This document shows, piece by piece, positions 35,122-45,238 of a stretch of DNA of 64,000 nt; positions within the stretch are counted from its first letter, which is position 1; the number at the start of each line of letters is the position of its first letter. The translations under genes were made by a program, and so were the position numbers. This DNA is from Pedobacter ginsengisoli (GTDB taxonomy: Bacteria; Bacteroidota; Bacteroidia; Sphingobacteriales; Sphingobacteriaceae), in the NCBI RefSeq assembly GCF_002736205.1, contig NZ_CP024091.1, positions 1,054,001 through 1,118,000 of the forward strand. The letters are read 5' to 3'. The notes beneath the pieces were generated by a model. It was not told where the DNA came from. It did not search any database and saw only the letters and a program-made list of their open reading frames with translations.

Positions 35122-36771
35122 ATGAGGTATAAAACAATAATTACATCTTTTATATTAATATTTTCCATTTTTAGTCTGCAGGCTGCCAATAAAAACCCAT
35201 ATCAGGCAGATATTATAATTTATGGTGGAACATCGGCAGCTGTAACAGCTGCTGTAGCTGCCATTAAACTTGGTAAAACTGTTATTGTAGTTTCTCCGGA
35301 TGTTCATCTTGGAGGTTTGTCATCCGGTGGATTGGGCTTTACAGATACCGGAAATAAGGAAGTAATAGGAGGTTTATCGCGCGATTTTTATCACCGTGTT
35401 TATTTACATTACCAGCAAGATACAGCCTGGAAATGGCAAAAAAAGGAAGAATATGGTAATAAAGGGCAGGGAACACCTGCAATTGATGGTAAAGATCGCA
35501 CGATGTGGATATTTGAACCTCATGTTGCCGAAAAAATCATGGAAGATTTTATTAAGGAAAGCAATATTAAAGTTTATCGCAATGAATGGCTGAACCGTAA
35601 AGGTGGTGTGGAGATGAAAGACGGTAAAATTACCTCCATCACTACATTAAGTGGCAAGCAGTTTAGTGGAAAAATGTTTATTGATGCTACTTATGAAGGT
35701 GATTTAATGGCTGCGGCAAAGGTTAGCTACCACGTAGGCCGCGAAGCAAACAGTGTGTATAACGAAACCTGGAATGGTGTGCAGACAGAAGTTTTTCATC
35801 ATGGTCATCATTTTAAAACAAATATAGACCCATATAAAGTTCAGGGTGATAAAAGCAGTGGCTTACTTGCCGGAATATCTGATCAGGAACCGGGAATAAA
35901 AGGAGAGGGCGACAGCAAGTTGCAAGCCTATTGTTTTAGGATGTGCCTTACCAACAAAGCCGAGAACAGGATTGTATTTCCAAAACCCGATAATTATAAC
36001 CCTGCAAATTACGAACTGCTGGCAAGGGTATTTCAGAGCGGATGGAATGAATTGTTTAATAAATTCGATGACATTCCTAATCATAAAACGGATACCAATA
36101 ATCATGGTCCTTTTAGTACAGATTTTATTGGTATGAATTACGATTATCCGGAGGCATCTTATGAAAAACGTAAGCAAATCATTAAACAACATGAAGATTA
36201 TCAGAAAGGACTAATGTATTTCATGATAACAGATCCGCGCGTTCCAGCAGATCTGCAAAAAAGACTGCAAACATGGGGTTTATCTAAAGATGAATTTAGA
36301 GATAATGGCAACTGGCCGCACCAAATCTATGTAAGAGAAGCCAGAAGAATGGTAAGTGATTATGTACTTACGGAAAACGAAACCTTAGGCAGAAAAGAAG
36401 TGCCACAACCTATCGGGATGGGCTCTTATGCTTTAGATTCGCACAATACGCAACGATATGTAACCAGTAGGGGCTTTGTGCAGAATGAAGGTGATATAGG
36501 TGTACATGCGCCTAAGCCATATAGTATATCATACGGTTCAATAGTGCCTAAAAAAGGAGAATGTGGTAATTTGCTGGTGCCGGTTTGTGTTTCCAGTTCT
36601 CATATTGCCTATGGATCTGTAAGGATGGAGCCTGTTTTTATGATCCTCGGCGAATCGGCTGCAACTGCTGCTGTATTAGCTATAAATGATGGTGTAAATG
36701 TGCAGCAGGTGGCATACAAAAAACTGGAGGCTCAGTTGTTAAAACAAAAACAAAAGTTAAGGTTGAATTAA
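35122..36771 (+). CDS. Exported FAD-dependent oxidoreductase (PF12831 type)
   Basis: A 549-residue protein with a signal peptide (1-21). I prefer the ATG at 35122, which begins MRYKTIITSF; an ATG at 35098 would add eight residues before the signal. The FAD-binding fold begins at ADIIIYGGTSAAVTAAVAA, with the GGLSSGGLGFTDTG segment following, as in the FAD_oxidored family. Reaction and substrate are not known. It precedes the PUL 2 HTCS by 68 bp in the same direction, so it may belong to PUL 2 and oxidise a sugar released by it, but this is inference. Confidence 0.75.
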   Translation: MRYKTIITSFILIFSIFSLQAANKNPYQADIIIYGGTSAAVTAAVAAIKLGKTVIVVSPDVHLGGLSSGGLGFTDTGNKEVIGGLSRDFYHRVYLHYQQDTAWKWQKKEEYGNKGQGTPAIDGKDRTMWIFEPHVAEKIMEDFIKESNIKVYRNEWLNRKGGVEMKDGKITSITTLSGKQFSGKMFIDATYEGDLMAAAKVSYHVGREANSVYNETWNGVQTEVFHHGHHFKTNIDPYKVQGDKSSGLLAGISDQEPGIKGEGDSKLQAYCFRMCLTNKAENRIVFPKPDNYNPANYELLARVFQSGWNELFNKFDDIPNHKTDTNNHGPFSTDFIGMNYDYPEASYEKRKQIIKQHEDYQKGLMYFMITDPRVPADLQKRLQTWGLSKDEFRDNGNWPHQIYVREARRMVSDYVLTENETLGRKEVPQPIGMGSYALDSHNTQRYVTSRGFVQNEGDIGVHAPKPYSISYGSIVPKKGECGNLLVPVCVSSSHIAYGSVRMEPVFMILGESAATAAVLAINDGVNVQQVAYKKLEAQLLKQKQKLRLN

Positions 36772-36839
36772 TAATCGTATTTTTAGGGCAAATCTAGTTG
36801 TTTCGCCTTTGTTAAAAAAGGATAGGGCTAAATCCAAAT

Positions 36840-39800
36840 ATGAACCGTAATAAATTATTGTGCCGCTTAATTAACAGTGCATTATTGCTATCACTGCTTT
36901 TTTGCGGCTTAGATGCCGATGCTCAAAAGAATAACATAAACTTTAATCACCTTACGGTTGAGGATGGCCTCTCACAAAGCAGCGTGCTTTCTATTGCGCA
37001 GGATAGTATGGGGTTTATGTGGTTTGGAACTAAAGACGGGCTTAATAAATTCAATACACAAAGATTTGAAGTATTTAAGCACGACAAGAACAACAACGCT
37101 TCTTTAAGCAGTAGCCAAAATATCAATGCGCTGCTTACAGATAGAAAGGGCAACTTATGGGTAGCTACCCAGAAAGGGCTTAACCTTTACCTGCCTGAAA
37201 GCAATTCTTTTAAAAGGTTTCTGCACAACCCAAAGAATAAGAACAGCATCAGTCATAATATCATAAGGAACCTTTTTGAAGATAAAGAGGGGAATATTTG
37301 GATTGGCACAGATAACGGGTTAAACAAGCTGGTTGGCCCAGATAAATTTCAGCGTTTTTATAGTGGTAGGAATGGTCAAGGTTTGGCACATTCGTTAATT
37401 AAAGCCATTCATCAGGATCATAATGGTGTACTTTGGGTAGCCACACTTCAGGGGCTTACCAGTATGACAAAGAAAAATGGAAAATATGTTTTTCAGTCGT
37501 ACTTTCACAAGCCTAACAATCCCGCAAGTTTAATTAATAATGACCTTAGCGCTGTTTTTGAAGATGCATACCATAATTTATGGATAGGTACTCATAATGA
37601 CGGGCTGGAGTTAATGGATAGGGCCAACGGCACTTTTAAACACTATTCTGCTAAATCCGGACAAAGCGATGGCTTAAGCAGCAATGTAATCCGTAAAATA
37701 AAAGTAGATAAAGACGGCAGACTCTGGATTTCTACTTTAAACGGGATAGATATTTTTGATGTTAAAACAGGAAAGTTTACTGTGCTTAACCACATCCCAA
37801 ATGATCCTTTAACCCTTAATCAGAACTCTACTTACGATATTCTGAAAGATGCAGCAGGCTCTATGTGGGTGGGTACTTACTATGGTGGTGTAAATGTATA
37901 CCATGCCAATTCTACCCCTTTCAGAGAGTATAAAACCAATTTGGGTGGTAATGGTATCAGCAGTAATGTAATCAGTTCTATTGTTGAGGATGAACATCAT
38001 AACCTATGGATTGGTACTGAGGCTGAAGGCCTGAATTATTATAACCGAACTACAGGGGTATTTAAAACCATTAAAAATGAGATAGGGAACCCTAATTCTT
38101 TAAGTTCTAATCTTGTAAAGGCCATCTCAATTGATAAAAGGGGAAGAGTTTGGGTGGCTACATACGAAGGCAATCTGGATATGTATTTGCCAGGCTCAGA
38201 AACATTTAAGCATTATAAACCAAACAGCGCCGATCCGCATGCTTTAAATTCTAACAGAATTGTTTGTTTACTGCACGACAGCAGGGGCAGATTGTGGGTT
38301 GGTACACGTGCACAGGGCGTTTTTCTTTACAATGAAACAAGGGATAATTTTACATTACTAAGCAGTCCGCTTTATAATCAGGACTTAAAATTTGTAAGAA
38401 CCTTTTATGAGGATGCTGATAAAAACATATGGATTGCTACCAATTCGGGTATTTATATTGTTTCGGCGAATTCTAATCAGATTAAAAGGTTCGTGAGCAG
38501 GAGCAGCGATTTCAAATTTGATGATATCAATTTTATTAGAGAAGATTCAAAAGGCACCATTTGGATTGGGAGCTATGATTCGGGCTTAATTAAGTATGAT
38601 AAAAATAAAGAGACCAGCAGGTTTTATACAATAGATGATGGTTTGCCAAGTAATAATGCGGTTGGGTTGCTTGAAGACAGAAAGGGTAATTTGTGGATAA
38701 GTACTTCTAATGGTTTATCTAAATTCGATGGTAAATTATTTAAGAGCTATACTGTTGAGGACGGTTTGCCAGGCAACGTTTTTAATTATAACTCATTTTT
38801 TAAGGACAGCAGGGATGAGATGTTTTTTGGAGGTTATAATGGCCTTGTAAGTTTCTTTCCTGATCAGATCAGAGATAACAAAAAGGTGCCCAAAGCTATA
38901 TTTACAAGATTAAGGTTATTTAATAAACCCGTAAATATTAATGACAAAACAGGTCTGTTAACCCGGGATATTGGTTTAACCCGGGAGTTGACTTTTTCTT
39001 ATCATCAGAATATCTTTTCCATTGATTTTGCTGTTCTAAACTATATAAAATCTGAAAAAAACAGGTATGCTTATCAGCTTAAGGGGTTCGAAAAAGAGTG
39101 GAATTATGTTACCAATCCACAGGCTACGTTTACCAATTTACCTGCAGGCCGTTATGTGCTTTTAATTAAAGGGGCAAATAATGATGGGGTGTGGACTAGT
39201 AAACCCGAAGAACTGATTATAAATGTAAAACCGCCGTTTTGGAAAACATGGTGGGCGTATCTTATTTATGTTCTCTGCATTTCGGGGCTGATATTCCTTA
39301 TTCTAAGGTTTTTATGGATCAGAACATTGCTAAGGAAAGAACACGAGATTTATCAGATGAAGCTTGATTTTTTTACCAATGTATCTCATGAAATTAGAAC
39401 GCCATTAACCCTTATTGTTGGGCCGTTGGAGCATCTGGTAGATGAAACAAAGGAATCGCCTGCATTAAACAGGAAGCTTCTTACTGTAAAGAAAAATGCA
39501 GGGAGGTTAACAAGATTGGTGAACGAACTTATGGATTTTAGAAAAGCTGAATCGGGTAGTATGGAGCTTAATGTGGCGCCCGGTAATATTGTGAGCTTTG
39601 CTAAGGAGATTTATATTTCATTTACTTATGTGGCACTTAAGAATCATATCGACTATCGTTTTAACTGCAATGAGGATGTTATAGAGGTATATTTTGATAG
39701 TGAACAATTAGAGAAAGTATTATTTAACCTGCTTTCTAACGCGTTTAAATTTACACCTGAGTATGGGATTGTTTGTCTGGATATTATTAAAACTGGCGAC

Positions 39801-40919
39801 AACCATGTTGAAATAAGGGTAGCCGATAACGGAAAGGGGATTCCTGAAGAAAGCAGAAATAAGATATTTACTAATTTTTATCAGGTTAGAGACCATCGTT
39901 CAGGAACTACAGGAACAGGAATTGGCCTGGCACTGGCTGAAAAGATCACTGGTTTACATCATGGGCAATTGTCGTTAATAAATAATGAAGAGCTAAAGGA
40001 CAAGGATGTTCATACTTGTTTTTGTTTGAGACTTAAGTTGGGTAAAGCGCATTTTAAAAAAGATGAGCTTATTGAACAGTATATAAGTAGTGAAAATCCA
40101 ATTCTTTACCAACAGGTATCAGAAATTGAACCTGCAAAGCTTTATGAGCCGACAGAGAAAACAGAAGATGGGGTAACCGTTTTAATAGTAGAAGATAATG
40201 ATGAGGTGAGAAGTTTTATAACTCAATCTTTAAAACAATCGTACCATGTAATAGAAGCTAATAATGGCGAAGCGGGTGTGAAAATGGCTATTGAGAAGAT
40301 TCCTGATATTATTGTTAGTGATGTAATGATGCCGGTTATGGATGGCCTGGAGCTTTGCCGTACGCTTAAAACAGATGCACGCACCAGCCATATCCCCATT
40401 ATTTTACTTACTGCACGTTCTGGTAACATCCACGAAGTAAACGGGCTTAAAACAGGAGCTGAGGCATACATTACAAAGCCTTTTAGCATTAACAGTTTAC
40501 AGCTTAATATTTATAACCTGCTAACCTTGCAGGCTAATATGCGCAGAAAATTTAGTCAGCAGATAACGCTTCAGCCAACTAATATTTTAATTGAATCGGC
40601 TGATGAGGAATTCCTGAATAAAATAATGGGACTTATAGAGGCCAATTTTAACAATGAAGATTTTAGCGTAAATACACTTGCCACCGAAGTAGGAATGAGC
40701 ACGCCAATTTTATATAAGAAAATTAAAGTGCTTACTGATCTTACGGTAAATAATTTTATTAAGTCTGTTCGTTTAAAGCGGGCTGCCCAATTACTAAAAC
40801 AAGATGTGTATACGGTTTATGAGGTTGCCTATATGGTGGGTTTTAGTGATAGCAAATATTTTAGTAAAGAATTTGCCAAACAATTTGGGCAAACCCCCTC
40901 AGAGTACAGTTTGAATTGA
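36840..40919 (+). CDS. Hybrid two-component system regulator (HTCS) of PUL 2
   Basis: A 1359-residue one-chain regulator with the same layout as the PUL 1 HTCS. Signal peptide (about 1-28); Reg_prop propeller blades (about 32-690); Y_Y_Y domain (about 715-790); membrane helix (about 803-828); HisKA with His850 in VSHEIRTPLT; HATPase (about 940-1070, DNGKGIP, GTGIGLAL); receiver with Asp1161 in VSDVMMPVMDG; AraC HTH at about 1265-1358. It sits next to an AraC regulator and the susC of PUL 2, so it should sense the PUL 2 breakdown products. The sensor is clearly different from the PUL 1 one. Confidence 0.95.
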   Translation: MNRNKLLCRLINSALLLSLLFCGLDADAQKNNINFNHLTVEDGLSQSSVLSIAQDSMGFMWFGTKDGLNKFNTQRFEVFKHDKNNNASLSSSQNINALLTDRKGNLWVATQKGLNLYLPESNSFKRFLHNPKNKNSISHNIIRNLFEDKEGNIWIGTDNGLNKLVGPDKFQRFYSGRNGQGLAHSLIKAIHQDHNGVLWVATLQGLTSMTKKNGKYVFQSYFHKPNNPASLINNDLSAVFEDAYHNLWIGTHNDGLELMDRANGTFKHYSAKSGQSDGLSSNVIRKIKVDKDGRLWISTLNGIDIFDVKTGKFTVLNHIPNDPLTLNQNSTYDILKDAAGSMWVGTYYGGVNVYHANSTPFREYKTNLGGNGISSNVISSIVEDEHHNLWIGTEAEGLNYYNRTTGVFKTIKNEIGNPNSLSSNLVKAISIDKRGRVWVATYEGNLDMYLPGSETFKHYKPNSADPHALNSNRIVCLLHDSRGRLWVGTRAQGVFLYNETRDNFTLLSSPLYNQDLKFVRTFYEDADKNIWIATNSGIYIVSANSNQIKRFVSRSSDFKFDDINFIREDSKGTIWIGSYDSGLIKYDKNKETSRFYTIDDGLPSNNAVGLLEDRKGNLWISTSNGLSKFDGKLFKSYTVEDGLPGNVFNYNSFFKDSRDEMFFGGYNGLVSFFPDQIRDNKKVPKAIFTRLRLFNKPVNINDKTGLLTRDIGLTRELTFSYHQNIFSIDFAVLNYIKSEKNRYAYQLKGFEKEWNYVTNPQATFTNLPAGRYVLLIKGANNDGVWTSKPEELIINVKPPFWKTWWAYLIYVLCISGLIFLILRFLWIRTLLRKEHEIYQMKLDFFTNVSHEIRTPLTLIVGPLEHLVDETKESPALNRKLLTVKKNAGRLTRLVNELMDFRKAESGSMELNVAPGNIVSFAKEIYISFTYVALKNHIDYRFNCNEDVIEVYFDSEQLEKVLFNLLSNAFKFTPEYGIVCLDIIKTGDNHVEIRVADNGKGIPEESRNKIFTNFYQVRDHRSGTTGTGIGLALAEKITGLHHGQLSLINNEELKDKDVHTCFCLRLKLGKAHFKKDELIEQYISSENPILYQQVSEIEPAKLYEPTEKTEDGVTVLIVEDNDEVRSFITQSLKQSYHVIEANNGEAGVKMAIEKIPDIIVSDVMMPVMDGLELCRTLKTDARTSHIPIILLTARSGNIHEVNGLKTGAEAYITKPFSINSLQLNIYNLLTLQANMRRKFSQQITLQPTNILIESADEEFLNKIMGLIEANFNNEDFSVNTLATEVGMSTPILYKKIKVLTDLTVNNFIKSVRLKRAAQLLKQDVYTVYEVAYMVGFSDSKYFSKEFAKQFGQTPSEYSLN

Positions 40920-41033
40920 TTTTTATTTAGAATTTAAAAAAATCACCCTCTTTCTTTAAGATTTTAGCCCCTTTTACATTTTATTGGCGCTTACATTAGC
41001 TAAACCAAATATGTGAATTTACCGTGTATGACT

Positions 41034-41912
41034 ATGAAAGCACAGTTACTAAAAGTACCTATGTCTCCTGCTCAATCATTTAGTGTCAGGAAGGATGTGG
41101 CTCCATCTGTTAATAACAAATGGCATTATCACCCCGAGCTTGAATTGGTTTATTTCAGTAAAGGAAAAGGAACTCAATTTATTGGCGATAATATCAGCAG
41201 GTTTAATCAGGGCGATATTGTTCTGGTTGGTCCTCAATTGCCGCACTATTGGAGATTTGATGAGGTATATTTTAAAGACAATGATCCTGCATCTAATCCG
41301 GATATAAGAGTTGTCCATTTTTCTGAGAATATGTGGGGCGATTCTTTTTTGAACTTACCTGAAAATAAGCTCTTAAAATCTGTTCTGGAGAAATCAAGAA
41401 GAGGCTTAAAGATAAAGGGCAAAAATAGGGAGCATATTGCTGATTTGATTTCTGAAATGCCCAATGCAGAGGGCATTGACAGGATGATTATTTTGATGCA
41501 AGTGCTTGCAGAAATCTCTAAATGTGAAAAATTGGAAACGTTTTCATCAATTGGTTTTCAGCACGAAATGGAGCCCCACGAGAAAGACCGCATCAATGAT
41601 ATCTACAATTATTCTTATGCCAATTTTAAAAACAAGATCACTTTAGAAGAAATAGCAGATGTGGCTAAGATTAGCCCCAATTCATTTTGCAGGTACTTTA
41701 AATCGCGTACAAGAAAAACCTATTCTCAATTCTTAATAGAAATTAAGGTGGGTAGAGCTTGCGAGCTGTTAATTGAACGTAGCCTTAATTTAAAACAAGT
41801 ATGTTATGATTGTGGCTTTAATAACTTTGCGAGCTTTTATAAGTGTTTTAAAAAGATTACGGGAAGAAGCCCGCTGTGTTATCAAAAGGAATTTGTAGCG
41901 CATTTTGCCTGA
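41034..41912 (+). CDS. AraC-family regulator with cupin sensor (PUL 2)
   Basis: A 292-residue regulator. I use the ATG at 41034 (MKAQLLKVP); another ATG lies two codons earlier and a GTG at 41013 extends the frame. N-terminal cupin (about 15-105: WHYHPELELVYF, GPQLPHYWRFD); C-terminal AraC domain (about 190-290: SPNSFCRYFKSRTRK, FYKCFKKITGRSP). Paralog of the 11219 regulator. The presence of both an HTCS and an AraC protein in front of susC suggests a second layer of control over PUL 2. Confidence 0.85.
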   Translation: MKAQLLKVPMSPAQSFSVRKDVAPSVNNKWHYHPELELVYFSKGKGTQFIGDNISRFNQGDIVLVGPQLPHYWRFDEVYFKDNDPASNPDIRVVHFSENMWGDSFLNLPENKLLKSVLEKSRRGLKIKGKNREHIADLISEMPNAEGIDRMIILMQVLAEISKCEKLETFSSIGFQHEMEPHEKDRINDIYNYSYANFKNKITLEEIADVAKISPNSFCRYFKSRTRKTYSQFLIEIKVGRACELLIERSLNLKQVCYDCGFNNFASFYKCFKKITGRSPLCYQKEFVAHFA

Positions 41913-42089
41913 ACATTTAATAATAACCTAACAAAACCAATATAAACCTAACCAAACAGTATGAAAACGTTTAAAACTACAATTTATCATGGATGTATAG
42001 TGCCTTCATGATTCTAATCTGAGCCAGGGCAGCTGGCATCATCCCTAATATCACAAATTAAAATATTAACTCATTTTTAGAAAAGAAGT

Positions 42090-45000
42090 ATGAATGAAAT
42101 TTATACTAAGGAGTCCTGTTTGCTTAGCAAATGGAGTATCAGTAACATTAAGCACTATTGTGCACTCTTAATTTTTGCTTTTGGAATTTTATTGAACATT
42201 CCATCTTTTGCCCAGAAGGCAAGCAGCATTAAAGGATCTGTTAAAGACAACAAGGGAGCACCAATGCCGGGTGTTGGCATTAAAATTAAAGGTACGGCAA
42301 CCGGTACGGTAACAAATGGCGAGGGCCTGTTTACCATTAATGTGCAGGGATCGGCCCCGGTTCTTGTATTTACCTATATCGGTTATATTACACAAGAGGT
42401 TCCGCTTGGTAATAAAACACAACTGAATGTTGTTTTGCTTGAAGATCAGAGTAGTCTTGATGAGGTTGTTGTTACAGGTTATGGTGGTGTAGCAAAAAAA
42501 CGTGATCTGACCGGAGCTATATCTTCTGTAAGTTCAAAGGACATAGAAAAACGCCAACCAATTAATTTATTTGATGCTTTGCAGGGGCAGGCAGCAGGGG
42601 TTTTGATTGTAAATGATGGTGGTGGTGCTCCTGGTGCTACCGGATCCATCCAAATCCGTGGTGCATCTACTTTGAACGGAGGTAATGGGCCCTTATATGT
42701 TGTTGATGGTATTATCAACCCTGATGGTGCTAATATTAATCCGGCTGATATTGCAGGTGTTGAAGTATTGAAAGATGCAGCATCTGCCTCTATTTATGGG
42801 TCTAGAGCTGCAAATGGTGTAATCCTTATAACTACTAAAAGAGGGCAGGAAGGAAAGCCTATGGTTAACTTAACCTATAACCATGTATTTGGCAGGTTGG
42901 CGCACAGCATTCCTGTAAGTAATTCGGCAGAGGTTAGGGAATTTAGAAATATTCAGGGAAGAGGCACTGCAACAGATTCTATTAATCCTAGTTTTAACGC
43001 GGATAACAACCTTCAGGATTTACTTTTAGGGAACCTAGCTCAGAAAAAGGAAGTTAAACTGGGGGTAAGTGGTGGTCAGAAAGGACTAACTTACTATACA
43101 AGTTTGAATTATCTGGATGACAAGTCGATTATTTTAAATAGTTATGCAAAACGTCTGCAATCTCGTATAAATGTAACCTATCAGGTATCAGATAAACTTA
43201 AGTACTCAAATAACATTTCATTTGCTTGGGAAAAGGGTAACACTATACCAATTGGAACTACTGTTGGGGTGCTTGTAGATAGGCCAGCCTATTCTTTAAT
43301 CTATTATCCTGATGGCTCGTTAACCAGTTACATTGGTTCAAAAAGAAATCCTATTGCTTCGGCATTATTTGAAAAAAATCTGGAAGAAGAATATTCGGGT
43401 CAATTTAATAACCAGCTTGATTACCAGTTTTACAAAGACCTTAAGTTTACAACCTTATTCAATGCAAAGCTTGATAATGTTCAGAATACATTCTTTTCAC
43501 CAAGATTTATATCGGCAAATAAAGATCAGAACAGTGGGAGTAACGAACTTACAAAGAACTTTAGCTGGGAATACCAGGCTTTTTTAAATTACCAGAAAAA
43601 CATACTGAAAGACCATAATGTCACAGGGCTTCTTGGTTTTAGCGCTGATAGAAGACGTTTTGATCGCAATCATACTGAATATGAAAACAGTGTGAATGAA
43701 GAGATTTTTGTAACCTTCCCTGATAACCTGGTTGCAAAGGATACTTATACTGATGCTACGGCAAATTCAACTGTGTCTCTGTTTGGACGTTTAGGGTATA
43801 ATTATCTGGGGCGGTATATTTTACAAGGAACGTATCGTAGAGATGGGTCATCAAGGTTTGGACCTGAGAATCGCTGGGGTAATTTCTTTTCCGGATCAGC
43901 AGCCTGGAGATTCTCTGATGAGAAATTTATGGGATGGGCTAAATCATTTCTTGAGGATGCCAAGTTAAGATATAGTTTTGGACAGTTGGGTAACGACAAA
44001 ATAGGCGATTATGAGTCGTATACTAAAGTTGGATTTAGTGGGAATTATAATGGAATCGGTGGTGCCGGTTTAAATACCACTTTTGGCAACGAATTTATTA
44101 AATGGGAAATGACTACCCAGAAAAACCTGGGACTTGATTTAAGCTTCTTTAAGGGACGATTAGGTTTTACGGCCGACTATTATGATAAAACTACCACCGA
44201 TTTGCTTTATGCCAGAGAACTTGCAAAGGAGACGGGTTTTAGTAAGGTGCAAATAAATTTAGGCTCTATACAGGCTAAAGGTTTTGAATTTGTAGTGAGT
44301 GGAGTACCTGTTTTAAGTAAAAATTTTGAATGGAGTGTAAACGCTAACGTTTCGTTTGAAAGAGGTAAAGTTTTAAAACTGGCGAACGGAATTCCATTCT
44401 TTGCGGGTAACAAGTGGTATGTACAGGAGGGTAGTAAAATTGGTAATTTCTACGGATGGAAAAACCTTGGTGTTTATCAATGGGATGAATCAAATGCTTA
44501 CAACCAGAACTGGGAAAAACTAACAGTTGAGCTTGAAAACGGGCAACCTAAATATGTAGATGGTAAACCAGTTTATACCCTAAACGGACAACCTTATACC
44601 GGAGAGGTTAAAAGCAAACGTGCTCCTGATGGTAAGTTAAAAGGAGGTGATTCGGAATGGGAAGAGGTTAGAGAAGATGGTATAATAGACGACGCCGATC
44701 GCCAGACTCTAGGCAATGCAACGCCCGATTTTTATATGGGGATTATCAATACATTTACCTATAAGCAATTTTCTTTAACATTTATGTTTAATGGATCGTT
44801 TGGCAGAGAAGTTTACAATACCCTTCTTGAAAAACAAAACTATCCGTCAAACACAGGTGCCGGTTCTCCAGACATGGTTTATAACTCATGGAGAAAACCT
44901 GGTGATATGGCAAAATACCCTTATTACATAGAAAAGGATAACCGTGGTAACAGAAAAACCAATCAGAACAGCTTGTATGTTGAAGATGGATCATTTATCA

Positions 45001-45227
45001 GGCTATCAAGTGCGAGGTTCTCTTATACCTTAAGTCCTGAATGGGCAAAAAAGGTATGGCTAAAAGGAGTTACCGCATACGTTTATGGAACAAACCTGCT
45101 TACATGGACAAATTATAGGGGATACGATCCGGAGTTTAGTACAAGCAACCCACTTACCCCAGGTGATGACGGTGGTAAATATCCAAGAAGAAGAGAACTG
45201 GGTTTTGGTTTAAATGTTAATTTTTAA
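42090..45227 (+). CDS. SusC/RagA-type TonB-dependent glycan transporter (PUL 2)
   Basis: A 1045-residue outer-membrane protein. An unusually long N-terminal region precedes the signal peptide core (CALLIFAFGILLNIPSFAQ, ending near residue 42). Carboxypeptidase-regulatory-like domain (about 47-120); plug (about 125-240: VQIRGAS-type motif IQIRGAST, LYVVDGI, AANGVILITTKRG); barrel to the C-terminal Phe. Transports the PUL 2 oligosaccharides. susD follows after 11 bp, and the run of closely spaced genes continues to 60703. Confidence 0.95.
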   Translation: MNEIYTKESCLLSKWSISNIKHYCALLIFAFGILLNIPSFAQKASSIKGSVKDNKGAPMPGVGIKIKGTATGTVTNGEGLFTINVQGSAPVLVFTYIGYITQEVPLGNKTQLNVVLLEDQSSLDEVVVTGYGGVAKKRDLTGAISSVSSKDIEKRQPINLFDALQGQAAGVLIVNDGGGAPGATGSIQIRGASTLNGGNGPLYVVDGIINPDGANINPADIAGVEVLKDAASASIYGSRAANGVILITTKRGQEGKPMVNLTYNHVFGRLAHSIPVSNSAEVREFRNIQGRGTATDSINPSFNADNNLQDLLLGNLAQKKEVKLGVSGGQKGLTYYTSLNYLDDKSIILNSYAKRLQSRINVTYQVSDKLKYSNNISFAWEKGNTIPIGTTVGVLVDRPAYSLIYYPDGSLTSYIGSKRNPIASALFEKNLEEEYSGQFNNQLDYQFYKDLKFTTLFNAKLDNVQNTFFSPRFISANKDQNSGSNELTKNFSWEYQAFLNYQKNILKDHNVTGLLGFSADRRRFDRNHTEYENSVNEEIFVTFPDNLVAKDTYTDATANSTVSLFGRLGYNYLGRYILQGTYRRDGSSRFGPENRWGNFFSGSAAWRFSDEKFMGWAKSFLEDAKLRYSFGQLGNDKIGDYESYTKVGFSGNYNGIGGAGLNTTFGNEFIKWEMTTQKNLGLDLSFFKGRLGFTADYYDKTTTDLLYARELAKETGFSKVQINLGSIQAKGFEFVVSGVPVLSKNFEWSVNANVSFERGKVLKLANGIPFFAGNKWYVQEGSKIGNFYGWKNLGVYQWDESNAYNQNWEKLTVELENGQPKYVDGKPVYTLNGQPYTGEVKSKRAPDGKLKGGDSEWEEVREDGIIDDADRQTLGNATPDFYMGIINTFTYKQFSLTFMFNGSFGREVYNTLLEKQNYPSNTGAGSPDMVYNSWRKPGDMAKYPYYIEKDNRGNRKTNQNSLYVEDGSFIRLSSARFSYTLSPEWAKKVWLKGVTAYVYGTNLLTWTNYRGYDPEFSTSNPLTPGDDGGKYPRRRELGFGLNVNF

Positions 45228-45238
45228 AAGTAAAGGCA

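Noticed and set aside
36786..36839. CTTTTTT-like reverse match to the PUL 1 operator upstream of the PUL 2 HTCS
   Set aside because: Only an AT-rich partial match in the opposite direction, without the TTAACA half or the spacing.
41952..42002. 16-codon ORF (MKTFKTTIYHG...) between AraC and susC
   Set aside because: Too short to judge, in a leader region, no sign of conservation; a leader peptide cannot be excluded but is not supported.
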